64,000 nucleotides of DNA from JABFXC01 sp045804265 (GTDB taxonomy: Bacteria > Gemmatimonadota > Gemmatimonadetes > Gemmatimonadales > Gemmatimonadaceae): assembly GCA_045804265.1 (NCBI GenBank), contig JBJMNK010000141.1, forward strand, positions 1-64,000, written 5' to 3'. Positions 25,110 to 32,509 of this stretch are shown here, in pieces. Below the pieces are notes generated by a model. That model was not told the origin of the DNA. It did not search any database and saw only the letters and a list, made by a program, of their open reading frames with translations. The number at the start of each line of letters is the position of its first letter. Position 1 is the first letter of the stretch. The position numbers and the translations under genes are program-made.

Positions 25110-25207
25110 CCCAATCGTCGTTCCGTCGCTCATCTCTCCTCTCTTGATCGGAGTCTCTCTCATCTCTCATCGCCGTGTCGAACTCCGTGCGCACGGCGTC
25201 GCTCCTC
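25110..25207 (-). repeat. Right inverted-repeat arm of the four-helix-bundle element
   Basis: 98-bp arm complementary to 24478-24575. It lies 82 bp upstream of the enclosed gene's start, and its outer end is only 6 bp from the -35 box of lpdA, so insertion or excision could alter lpdA expression. Confidence 0.8.
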
Positions 25208-25213
25208 CGCGTG

Positions 25214-25242
25214 TTGAACCAACCACTCCCCCTGTCTAGCTT
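25214..25242 (+). promoter_or_regulatory. Sigma-70-like promoter for lpdA-lipB
   Basis: TTGAAC (25214-25219), a 17-bp spacer, and TAGCTT (25237-25242). The first hexamer matches TTGACA at 4-5 positions. Transcription would start near 25249, giving a leader of about 37 nt to the lpdA ATG. The TGTCTAG.TT context is shared with the lipA upstream region. Confidence 0.55.
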
Positions 25243-25285
25243 TGAGATGAGAAGTCTCTCCTCCCAGTCTTCAAGAATTCGGACT

Positions 25286-26689
25286 ATGTCCAGCTTCGAC
25301 GTACTCTTCCTCGGCGGCGGCCCCGCCGGTTACGTGGGCGCGATTCGCGCCGCCCAGCTCGGCTTCTCCGTTGGCGTCATCGAGCGCGAGGGGCTGGGCG
25401 GCACTTGCGTGCTCTGGGGCTGCATCCCGGCCAAGGCGCTGCTCGAGGCGGGCTCGCTGGCGAATCACGTGAAGCACGCCGCCGACTTCGGCGTCAACGT
25501 CGGCGACGTGAAGCTCGACTTCGGCGTCGCGATGAAGCGCTCCCGCGCGGTCAGCACCCAGAACTCGAAGGGTGTCGAGTTCCTCTTCAAGAAGAACAAG
25601 ATCACCTGGATCAGGGCCGAGGGGCGCGTGACGGGAAAGAACCAGGTCACCGTGAAGAACGCCGACGGGAAGGAGGAGAAGCACGACGCGAAGAAGGCGC
25701 TCGTCATCTCCACCGGCTCGCGCGTGAAGGGGCTGCCGCAGGCCGGGCTCGAGCTGAACAAGACGACGATCATCTCGTCCGATGAAGCGCTCGTGCTCGA
25801 GAAGGCGCCGAAGTCGATCATCATCGTCGGCGCCGGCGCGGTCGGCTGCGAGTTTGCCGACGTCTTCAACGCCTTCGGAAGCGAGGTCACGCTCGTCGAG
25901 GTCGCGCCTAACGTTCTCCCGGTCGAGGACACCGACTGCTCGAAGGAAGTCGAGCGCAGCTTCAAGAAGCGCGGCATCAAGGTCTTCACCGGCGCCAAGC
26001 TCGGCAACGTCAAGGTCGCCAAGAGCTCGGTCTCGATGTCGATCGACGCCGGCGGGACGAAGACCGACGTCACGGCGGACATCGTCCTCGTCGCCGCCGG
26101 ACGCGCGCCGAACATCGAGAACATCGGCCTCAAGGAAGTCGGCGTGCAGCTCACCGATCGCGGCTTCATCAAGATCGACAAGAAGATGCAGACGTCGGTG
26201 CCGGGCATCTACGCCATCGGCGACGTCGCCGGACCGCCGATGCTCGCCCACAAGGGGGAGCGCGAGGGCATCGTCTTCGCCGAGTACCTCGCCGGCAAGC
26301 ACGCGCACAACATGGACTACGGCAACATCCCGGGCTGCACCTACTGCCATCCCGAGGTCGCGTCGATCGGCCTCACCGAGCAGGCGTGCAAGGAGAAGAA
26401 GCTCGACTACAAGGTCGGCAAGTTCCCCTTCTCCGCCAACGGTCGTGCCCGCACGTCGGGCGAGACCGAGGGCTTCGTCAAGATCATCCGCGACGCGAAG
26501 TACGGTGAGATCCTCGGCGCGCACATCGTCGGGTCGCACGCCACCGAACTGATTCACGAGCTGGTCGTGGCTCGCGCCAACGAGTTCACCGTCGAGGAAG
26601 TGGATCTCGCGATCCACGCCCATCCGACGCTGTCGGAAGCGATCGCCGAAGCGGCGCTCGACTCGTTAGGCAGGATGATTCACGCCTGA
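25286..26689 (+). CDS. lpdA: Dihydrolipoamide dehydrogenase (E3)
   Basis: 467 residues from the ATG at 25286; the frame is open to 25175, but that stretch is inside the inverted-repeat arm and promoter. FAD-binding FLGGGPAGYVGAIRAAQ, the redox disulfide GGTCVLWGCIPAK, the NAD-binding IIIVGAGAVGCEFADVFNAF, the second FAD motif YAIGDVAG and the catalytic His/Glu segment HAHPTLSEAIAEAAL are all present. It reoxidises dihydrolipoyl groups of E2 and also of the glycine-cleavage H-protein. Split from pdhABC by the terminator and the four-helix-bundle element, so it has its own promoter. lipB follows 18 bp downstream. Confidence 0.96.
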   Translation: MSSFDVLFLGGGPAGYVGAIRAAQLGFSVGVIEREGLGGTCVLWGCIPAKALLEAGSLANHVKHAADFGVNVGDVKLDFGVAMKRSRAVSTQNSKGVEFLFKKNKITWIRAEGRVTGKNQVTVKNADGKEEKHDAKKALVISTGSRVKGLPQAGLELNKTTIISSDEALVLEKAPKSIIIVGAGAVGCEFADVFNAFGSEVTLVEVAPNVLPVEDTDCSKEVERSFKKRGIKVFTGAKLGNVKVAKSSVSMSIDAGGTKTDVTADIVLVAAGRAPNIENIGLKEVGVQLTDRGFIKIDKKMQTSVPGIYAIGDVAGPPMLAHKGEREGIVFAEYLAGKHAHNMDYGNIPGCTYCHPEVASIGLTEQACKEKKLDYKVGKFPFSANGRARTSGETEGFVKIIRDAKYGEILGAHIVGSHATELIHELVVARANEFTVEEVDLAIHAHPTLSEAIAEAALDSLGRMIHA

Positions 26690-26707
26690 CGCGAGCTGCA
26701 CCCGGAC

Positions 26708-27433
26708 ATGAGCGACGCGCGCGAGCTCTGGGTCGTTCGCCTCGGATCGTCAGGCTACGCCGAGGTGCTGGAGCTGCAGCGCGCCGCTGCCCGGGCGCGG
26801 ATCAGCGGTGCGGTGCCGCACGACCTGCTGCTCCTCGTCGAGCACGAGCCCGTGGTGACGATGGGCCGGACCGCGAAGCACCAGCACCTCACCGCCTCGG
26901 CCGAGCTCCTCGCCGCGCGCGGAGTCTCGCTGCACGAGGTCGAGCGCGGCGGTGACGTCACCTACCACGGCCCGGGGCAGCTCGTCGGCTATCCGATCGT
27001 CGACCTCAAGCGACACACGCAGGACCTGCACTGGTACCTCCGCCAGGTCGAGCAGGCGCTGATCGTCGCGTTAGGCGAGCACGCGGTCACCGGCGAGCGG
27101 AGCGCCGGCTACACCGGTGTCTGGACGCGTGGACTGGCGGGAAGCGTCAGCCACCCGCCTCGTAAAATCGCCTCGATCGGCGTCCACGCGCGCGACTGGG
27201 TCACCTGGCACGGCTTCGCGCTCAACGTCACGACCGAGCTGTCGTACTTCGACCTCATCGTTCCCTGCGGGATCGCCGGCGTGGACATGACGTCGATGTC
27301 GCGCGAGCTCGGCGCGCCGGTCGCGATGCGCGCCGCCGAGGATTCAGCGGTGCGTGGCTTCTCCTCGGTGCTCGGCCTCGATCCGGTCGAGACGCCGCTC
27401 GCCGCGCTCGCGCTCGACCCGGTCAACGCCTGA
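26708..27433 (+). CDS. lipB: Lipoyl(octanoyl) transferase
   Basis: 241 residues. Transfers octanoyl from octanoyl-ACP to E2/H-protein lysines. RGGDVTYHGPGQLVGYP (80-96), SIGVHARDWVTWHGFALNV with K153 just before it, and the catalytic cysteine C187 in IVPCGIAG are all in place. A short insertion (LAGSVSHPP, about 143-151) interrupts the usual GVW...RKIASIG segment. The gene is co-directional with lpdA. Its last codons and stop form the first copy of a 14-bp tandem array. Confidence 0.94.
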   Translation: MSDARELWVVRLGSSGYAEVLELQRAAARARISGAVPHDLLLLVEHEPVVTMGRTAKHQHLTASAELLAARGVSLHEVERGGDVTYHGPGQLVGYPIVDLKRHTQDLHWYLRQVEQALIVALGEHAVTGERSAGYTGVWTRGLAGSVSHPPRKIASIGVHARDWVTWHGFALNVTTELSYFDLIVPCGIAGVDMTSMSRELGAPVAMRAAEDSAVRGFSSVLGLDPVETPLAALALDPVNA

Positions 27434-27504
27434 CGGTCAGCGCCTGCTGGTCAGTGCCTGCTGGTCAGTGCCTGCTGGTCAGTGCCTGCTGGTCAGTGCC
27501 TGAC
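27421..27504 (+). repeat. 14-bp tandem repeat, six copies, through the lipB stop
   Basis: Unit GGTCAGTGCCTGCT. Copies begin at 27421, 27435, 27449, 27463, 27477 and 27491. The first (GGTCAACGCCTGAC) is the coding end of lipB, including its TGA; the last ends TGAC and is 3 bp from the stop of the convergent AMP-ligase gene. Central copies are identical, which implies recent expansion by slippage or recombination. Confidence 0.9.
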
Positions 27505-27506
27505 GC

Positions 27507-29093
27507 TCAGCTTCGCGAGTCTACCAGCCGCGGCAGCCTCGCGCCTAACGCGGCGTAGTCCACCTTCGAGTTGTGGCGCCGGTCGAGCGGGATCTTCACC
27601 CCAGCGATGATCCGGTCGAGCTGCGCCCAGCTCAGTCCCTCGGCGAGCGTACTACGCGACGCGGGGTCGAGCTGGTCGTCGACGAGCAGGACTCGCTTTC
27701 CTTCGTGTGCGGCGAGCACAGTCCGCCGCCCTGGGAGAATGAGTCGCGCCGCACACTCGACCGCGAACGGATGCAGCTCGCCGCGCGAGTCGTTGATCGT
27801 CGCCGCTGCGCGACCGAGCAGCCAGAGTCGGCCCACGTCGTCGAGGTAGCCGATGTCGCCGGTCCGGTGCCACACTGTGCCGCCGGCCCTGACCTTCGTC
27901 TCGGCGTCACCACGTCCGTGGAGGTAACCTGGGACGACGTGGGCCCCGCTGACGATGATCTCCCCGCGCAGCGATGGCTCGCGCGCCGGCGCGCGGCGCG
28001 ACAGCGCCTCGATCCGCCCTGCATCGTCGAGCCGCATCGGCACGATGCGGACGTCTGTCTCGCTCACCGGTCGTCCGGCGATCAACCCGGCGCCACCGCG
28101 CATCGCCTCCAGCTCGGCTGCCCCGATCTCCGCGCTCGTGACATGAGCGATCGGCTCCGCCTCGGTCGATCCATACACCGCGACCACTGTCGCCGCGGTC
28201 ATCGCATGCGCCCGGGCGATGAAGTCCGGAAATACCGGCCCGCCGCCGGTGACGATGCGTACGCCCTCTAACGGCGAGTGACCGACGCCGTTCGCGCATG
28301 ATCCGTCGACGAGCCGCTCCGCCAGCACCGGCGACACCGTCATCCGCGCCACGCGGCTGCCCCGGATCTGCTCCAGCACCGGCGCGACCTCGATCGCGCC
28401 AGGGCGGCGCAGGTCACCTGCCGGGATCACCGACGTCGCCCCATTCCCGAGATTGGTCAACACCACGATCGGCAGTGAGACGAGATCCACCTCGCCCGTG
28501 CGCGCGGCGACGCTGCCTAACGCTTCGTGTTGCGCCCGGAGGACCCCATGCGACCGCAGCGCCCCCTTCGCCGCGCCGGTACTCCCACTGGTGAAGGTGA
28601 CGAGCGCCGGCGTATCGGCCGCGACGACGGCGCTTGGCTCGTGACGGGGCAGCGCCGCTGCTTCGCTGATGCGTGCGGCGCCTAACGCGATCCGGCCCGT
28701 CGTCAGTATGAAAGGGATCCGCCGCAAAGGGGCACTCACCAGCGCCAGCAGGCGCGCGCGACCGCTCACGAACAGCGCGCTGGGTGGGAGCGCCCGGCAC
28801 GCCACGTCCAGCGTCTCACGCCCCGCCGAGAGGTCGATCACCATCGCGATCGCCCCCAGCCGGAAGATGGCGATGATCACCGCGTACAGCTCGGCCGATG
28901 GTGGATGAAACAGCAGCACCGGTGAGCCGGGGCCGACCCCTCGCCGGGACAGGAGCGTCGCGATGCGCGCCGACTGATCTTCGAGTTCGGCGAACGTTGT
29001 CGCGCGGACGGCACCGCGAAGCTCGTCGACGAGTGCGATCGTCCCGCCCCTCGCTCGTGCCTGCGCGAGGAATAGCTCGACGACGTTCACCAT
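27507..29093 (-). CDS. AMP-dependent acyl ligase, OleC-like (adenylate-forming)
   Basis: 528 residues from ATG 29093. Adenylation motifs: P-loop TFTSGSTGAAKGALRSH, the A5 VYGSTEAEP, A7 TGDIGYLDDVGRLWLLGR, and a C-terminal lysine in RRHNSKVDY. A RHN.K motif at this place is what I recall for OleC (olefin beta-lactone synthetase) rather than ordinary acyl-CoA synthetases, hence the label. It would activate a carboxylate as acyl-AMP. It is the last gene of the seven-gene minus-strand operon and starts 10 bp after the GNAT-like gene. The substrate is unknown; an HMG-derived, prenylated or fatty acid is possible. Confidence 0.78.
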   Translation of the reverse strand: MVNVVELFLAQARARGGTIALVDELRGAVRATTFAELEDQSARIATLLSRRGVGPGSPVLLFHPPSAELYAVIIAIFRLGAIAMVIDLSAGRETLDVACRALPPSALFVSGRARLLALVSAPLRRIPFILTTGRIALGAARISEAAALPRHEPSAVVAADTPALVTFTSGSTGAAKGALRSHGVLRAQHEALGSVAARTGEVDLVSLPIVVLTNLGNGATSVIPAGDLRRPGAIEVAPVLEQIRGSRVARMTVSPVLAERLVDGSCANGVGHSPLEGVRIVTGGGPVFPDFIARAHAMTAATVVAVYGSTEAEPIAHVTSAEIGAAELEAMRGGAGLIAGRPVSETDVRIVPMRLDDAGRIEALSRRAPAREPSLRGEIIVSGAHVVPGYLHGRGDAETKVRAGGTVWHRTGDIGYLDDVGRLWLLGRAAATINDSRGELHPFAVECAARLILPGRRTVLAAHEGKRVLLVDDQLDPASRSTLAEGLSWAQLDRIIAGVKIPLDRRHNSKVDYAALGARLPRLVDSRS

Positions 29094-29103
29094 TGCCGGT
29101 CGC

Positions 29104-30096
29104 TCAGATCTCGTGGACGCGGCGCTCGAACAGGGCGTATCGGCGGATCTCATGCGCGATGCGCTTGCTCAGCGCGCGTGACCGGTCGTTCGACACGTGC
29201 ATCAGCGCGTGGATCACTCGCGTGAACCCGAGGCGGCGCGCCTCGTTGTGCGTGCGATCGGCGAGCGCGCCTCCGAGTCCGCCGTACCCGGGGAGCACCG
29301 CGAACGTCTTCAGGATCGCGGTCCGCGCCGGGCGACCCTGCATACGCTCGTTCACGTCGGGAACGCAGAAGCAGAATCCCACCGTCCGCCCCTCGTGCTC
29401 GGCGATCGTCACCAGCGACGGCACCACCGCCGCCCGCGCTACCCTGTACTGCGCGACGAATTCCGCTTCGTCGATCGGCGTGTAGAGATACGCGCTCGCG
29501 AAGCTGACCCGCGCGACCGAGTATATCCGCCGCAGCTCCGCGTCGTAGTCCTCCAGGCGAAGGTCACGCAGCGTGACGCCACGATCGGCGATCGCCTTTG
29601 CCTTCCCCGCCCCGGCGGGATCAGGGCGGTCGAGATTGTCGTTCACCGATGACACGTATTCACTGTGAATTCGCCACCCGGCATCGGCGAACCAGCGCGG
29701 CCATTCGGGGGGATTCGTCGGCTCGAGGAAGAACGGCGGCTCGGTCCCCGCGTCGATCACCAGCCGGTAGCGTCGCCAGGTGTTGCCGTCCATCGGGCCG
29801 ACGGCGAGTGTGGCTCCGCGCGCGCGAAGCGCGTCGCATGCTGTCGCCAGCAGCCGCGTCGCCGCTTCACGACTCGACGCGGCGAAGTGTCCGACGGCGC
29901 CCAGCGATTCGCCGGGAAGCCGCGGTGCATTCGTCCACCACGCCGACACGCGGCCAGCGACCTGATTCCCATTGAGCGCGATCCAGGTCGCATCGGGCGC
30001 CTGAGCGGCCAGCTCGGCCGACGTCAGGCGCGGCCAGTCCGCTGGCTGATCGACCTCGTCGAGCGCGGCAGGACTCGCGAGCGCAACGACTTTCAT
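29104..30096 (-). CDS. GNAT-fold acyltransferase-like protein
   Basis: 330 residues from ATG 30096. The C-terminal half has a GNAT motif A-like segment (VTIAEHEGRTVGFCFCVPD, then FAVLPGYGGLGGALADRTHNEARRLG) and resembles predicted N-acyltransferases that pair two GNAT-like domains. The N-terminal half (ALNGNQVAGRVSAWWTN ... GHFAASSREAATRLLATACD) looks like a degenerate first GNAT domain. It lies 5 bp after the kinase-like gene. The product would acylate an amine or hydroxyl using an acyl-CoA or acyl-AMP, perhaps from the AMP-ligase next door; this is inference. Confidence 0.65.
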   Translation of the reverse strand: MKVVALASPAALDEVDQPADWPRLTSAELAAQAPDATWIALNGNQVAGRVSAWWTNAPRLPGESLGAVGHFAASSREAATRLLATACDALRARGATLAVGPMDGNTWRRYRLVIDAGTEPPFFLEPTNPPEWPRWFADAGWRIHSEYVSSVNDNLDRPDPAGAGKAKAIADRGVTLRDLRLEDYDAELRRIYSVARVSFASAYLYTPIDEAEFVAQYRVARAAVVPSLVTIAEHEGRTVGFCFCVPDVNERMQGRPARTAILKTFAVLPGYGGLGGALADRTHNEARRLGFTRVIHALMHVSNDRSRALSKRIAHEIRRYALFERRVHEI

Positions 30097-30101
30097 CGCC
30101 G

Positions 30102-31424
30102 CTATACCAGGCACAGGGCGCCTAACGCAGCAGTCGCCAGCCCGATCGTCGCCTGACGCGTCCAGTCGTGCGGGTCACCGGCCCGACCGCATGGGACGAG
30201 CGCGACGTACGCCGCCACGCCGATGAGCAGCACGGGCAGCGCGACGAGCGTTCGCGAGACTGCCGTCAGGCCGCCGACGATGAGATACGGGCTGAGGAGC
30301 ACCAGCCACCCGACGACTGCACTCGTGGTGACGATGTACCGCCCTCGCGTGCGCGGCCGCATCATGCGAAACCATGTGATGCCGACGAACCCCAGGTTCG
30401 CCGCCAGCGTCAGCGTGTACGCGTAGTACGCGACCGTCTGGCCGAGTGTGCGCGCGAGTGCGAGCCAGAGCAACGCCGATCCCGGCACGGCGAGCACCGC
30501 GCTCAGTCGGTGCGGACGCTCGCGCACCTGCTCGATGCGCGGCCAGAGCACCGTGTAGCTCACGAAGAACACTAGCGGCGGGACGATCCATCGCCACCCA
30601 CCCACCGTCCACGTCAGGTATCCGATGAGCACCGCGGCGAGCGCCGCTCCGTCGCTGAGCGTGCGGCGGCGGCGCAGCAGCACGACGACCGCGAACATCG
30701 CGATCGTCACCGCGAGCACGATCGTCAGCGCGCTCGCCGCGCGTGGCATATAGTTGCGCAGGAGGAAGAATCCGCCGACGGGAATGAACAGGTTGTCCAG
30801 CCCGCGCCAGGCCACCGCTTCCAGGAGCATCACGAGGAACCCGAAGGTCAGCGCGATCAGCAGGCTCTCCGTTCGCCCGACCGACGTGTACATCAGCAGC
30901 GGCACGTGTGCCGCGAAGAACGCGATCAGGAAGAACGCGATCGAGCCCTCCGCGCTCTTCTGGTCGCCCTCGAGCGTGTCATAACGCATGTGCCCGTAAC
31001 GTGAGCCCACCAGCGCCGCGAATGCATCGGCGAGCGTCAGCGTCAGGATCGGGATGACGTAGAGGACTGCGTTGCCCGCCGACAGCCAGAACACCGCGGC
31101 CACCGAGACAGGAAACCAGAGGTCGCCCTCCGATGCCCGCTTGACGCCGTGCACCACGCCGCCGAGCTGCTCGCGCGCCCGCGGCAGGTAGCGAAGGAGC
31201 AGCAGCACGGACAGCGTCAGTACGGCGATCGCGATCGCCGGCGCTACGCTCCGGAATAGCCACGGGTACGTCAGTGCGCTCGCGCCTAACGCTACGTGCA
31301 TCCCCTTGCGCAGCACCTCGCCGTCGACCCGTCTCCATCCGGCGATCATCCGCAGCACCGCCAGTGCGACCAGCAGCGAGCCGGCGATCGCCGCGGCGGC
31401 GAGCCATTCGTTCATGCTCGTCAT
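30102..31424 (-). CDS. Phytol/dolichol-kinase-like polytopic membrane protein
   Basis: 440 residues, about 12 hydrophobic segments. LRKGMHVALGASAL near the N-terminus, LTLADAFAALVGSRYG and the downstream EGDQKSAEGSIAFF match the CTP-dependent prenol kinase / phosphatidate cytidylyltransferase-like family (VTE5, SEC59). Their DAFA..G and KS.EGS blocks form the nucleotide site. The C-terminal half (from about 230) is an additional run of membrane helices not usual in the family. ATG overlaps the BtaA-like stop by 4 bp. Predicted to phosphorylate a prenol or other lipid alcohol in the membrane, consistent with UbiA and HMG-CoA reductase in the operon. Confidence 0.75.
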   Translation of the reverse strand: MTSMNEWLAAAAIAGSLLVALAVLRMIAGWRRVDGEVLRKGMHVALGASALTYPWLFRSVAPAIAIAVLTLSVLLLLRYLPRAREQLGGVVHGVKRASEGDLWFPVSVAAVFWLSAGNAVLYVIPILTLTLADAFAALVGSRYGHMRYDTLEGDQKSAEGSIAFFLIAFFAAHVPLLMYTSVGRTESLLIALTFGFLVMLLEAVAWRGLDNLFIPVGGFFLLRNYMPRAASALTIVLAVTIAMFAVVVLLRRRRTLSDGAALAAVLIGYLTWTVGGWRWIVPPLVFFVSYTVLWPRIEQVRERPHRLSAVLAVPGSALLWLALARTLGQTVAYYAYTLTLAANLGFVGITWFRMMRPRTRGRYIVTTSAVVGWLVLLSPYLIVGGLTAVSRTLVALPVLLIGVAAYVALVPCGRAGDPHDWTRQATIGLATAALGALCLV

Positions 31425-32509
31425 TGCACCTCGTCCAGATGAAATGCCGAGTAGAAAAATGCCTTGTCGCGGGCAAACTGCCGGTCGGATTCCGGCAGCC
31501 GCGTCAGGCGGTCGGGCATCAGCGCCGCCCCGCTCCGGGGGACGATCATGTTCCAGTACGCCATTCGCGCACCTCGTGGGAGCCGCGGCAGGAGCGACGC
31601 GATCAGCGCGCGGTGCGCGTCGGTCGACATGTACTCGAAGATGTTGCTGAAGTTGATCCGGTCAACCCGGTCGACATTCGCGCTCTCGAGCACTTCCTCC
31701 ATCGGGCGGCAGTGCCACTCCAGGCGATCGAGGCCATCACGAATCACCGCGAAGTTCTCCTCGCGCAATGCGTGCGGCAGTGCGTCGCCGTGCGTCCCGG
31801 TCACGATCCAGTGCAGGTATGGATTTTCGGCCGGGTCGAGCACCGTCAGCGCGTGCCTGACGCGTTCCATCAAATGGTCGGCGACACTCTTCTCGGCGTA
31901 CGTGAAGAAGCTCGGATCGCGACCGAGCCGCCCGAGCACTGTCTCGGAGAAGAAGACGCGAAAGAGCAGCCTCCACGCGCGGCTGTTCCAACGCTCGCTG
32001 TAGAAACGAAGTCGAGCATCGCGATCGCGATGCTCGAGCAGCGCGCGGACGGTTGCCTTGCGGTTCACCAGCGGCAGCACGAACCGTCGGAAGTGTGCGA
32101 AGTACCGCTCGAACTTCCCCGCCGAGCCGATCCCGTCGCGGATCGCAGCGCGGCGGCCGTCCCAGTAGCCGCGCGCCTCGCTCGAGATTCGGCCGCGGCA
32201 CCTGTCGTACAGCGACTCGCGCCGCGCGCTCACCCTCGACCCGATGAGCTCGAGCAGCTCTCCATGGCCTAACGTTCGGTACGCCGCCACCCGCAGCTCG
32301 AGCGCGGCGATCTGGGTCGGGTTCAGGTCCACCGCGATGACCCGCGCCGGCGAGCGTGTCAGCAGCGAGAGGGTGTTGTCGCCGGCGCTCGCGATCGAGA
32401 GGCAGACGTCGCCCGGCTGGACATCGAGGCCATCCACGAGGATGTCCGCATCTTCCCAGCACTGCGCGTAGCGCAGGATCGTGAACGGCGATGCGGCTTC
32501 ACGCGGCAT
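31421..32509 (-). CDS. DUF3419 / BtaA-like SAM-dependent aminocarboxypropyltransferase
   Basis: 362 residues. RYAQCWEDADILVDGLDVQPGD, then the SAM site SIASAGDNTLSLL and VIAVDLNPTQIAALELR, and the C-terminal ISFSN-like RINFSNIFEYM are DUF3419 features. The characterised relative BtaA transfers 3-amino-3-carboxypropyl from S-adenosylmethionine to diacylglycerol, the first step of betaine-lipid synthesis. The second enzyme BtaB (N-methyltransferase) is not in the window, so the product may stay as a homoserine ether or be modified by the neighbouring enzymes. It overlaps genes on both sides (11 bp upstream, 4 bp downstream). Confidence 0.82.
   Translation of the reverse strand: MPREAASPFTILRYAQCWEDADILVDGLDVQPGDVCLSIASAGDNTLSLLTRSPARVIAVDLNPTQIAALELRVAAYRTLGHGELLELIGSRVSARRESLYDRCRGRISSEARGYWDGRRAAIRDGIGSAGKFERYFAHFRRFVLPLVNRKATVRALLEHRDRDARLRFYSERWNSRAWRLLFRVFFSETVLGRLGRDPSFFTYAEKSVADHLMERVRHALTVLDPAENPYLHWIVTGTHGDALPHALREENFAVIRDGLDRLEWHCRPMEEVLESANVDRVDRINFSNIFEYMSTDAHRALIASLLPRLPRGARMAYWNMIVPRSGAALMPDRLTRLPESDRQFARDKAFFYSAFHLDEVQ

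Larger units (their letters stand above)
24478..25207. mobile_element. Four-helix-bundle gene enclosed by 98-bp inverted repeats
   Basis: Arms 24478-24575 and 25110-25207 are inverted repeats matching at about 83 of 98 positions by hand alignment, including a perfect core of about 31 bp. Each arm has an outer mini-hairpin (GCCGTG ... CACGGC: 24488-24513 and 25172-25197) and an inner purine-rich tract made of GATGAGA-type words. The arms enclose one minus-strand gene of the 23S-rRNA intervening-protein family. The whole unit sits exactly between the pdhC terminator and the lpdA promoter. Ribosomal intervening sequences have a similar plan (stem-forming flanks around an S23-type gene), but this copy is not in an rRNA gene. 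Mobility is inferred, and target duplications were not recognised. Confidence 0.72.

Noticed and set aside
24642..25163. Alternative minus-strand frame of 173 codons overlapping the four-helix-bundle gene
   Set aside because: It covers the inverted-repeat arm and has shadow composition, while the other frame carries the family signature.
27421..27504. CRISPR-like array
   Set aside because: Direct repeats are only 14 bp with no spacers, so this is a simple tandem repeat; no cas genes occur in the window.
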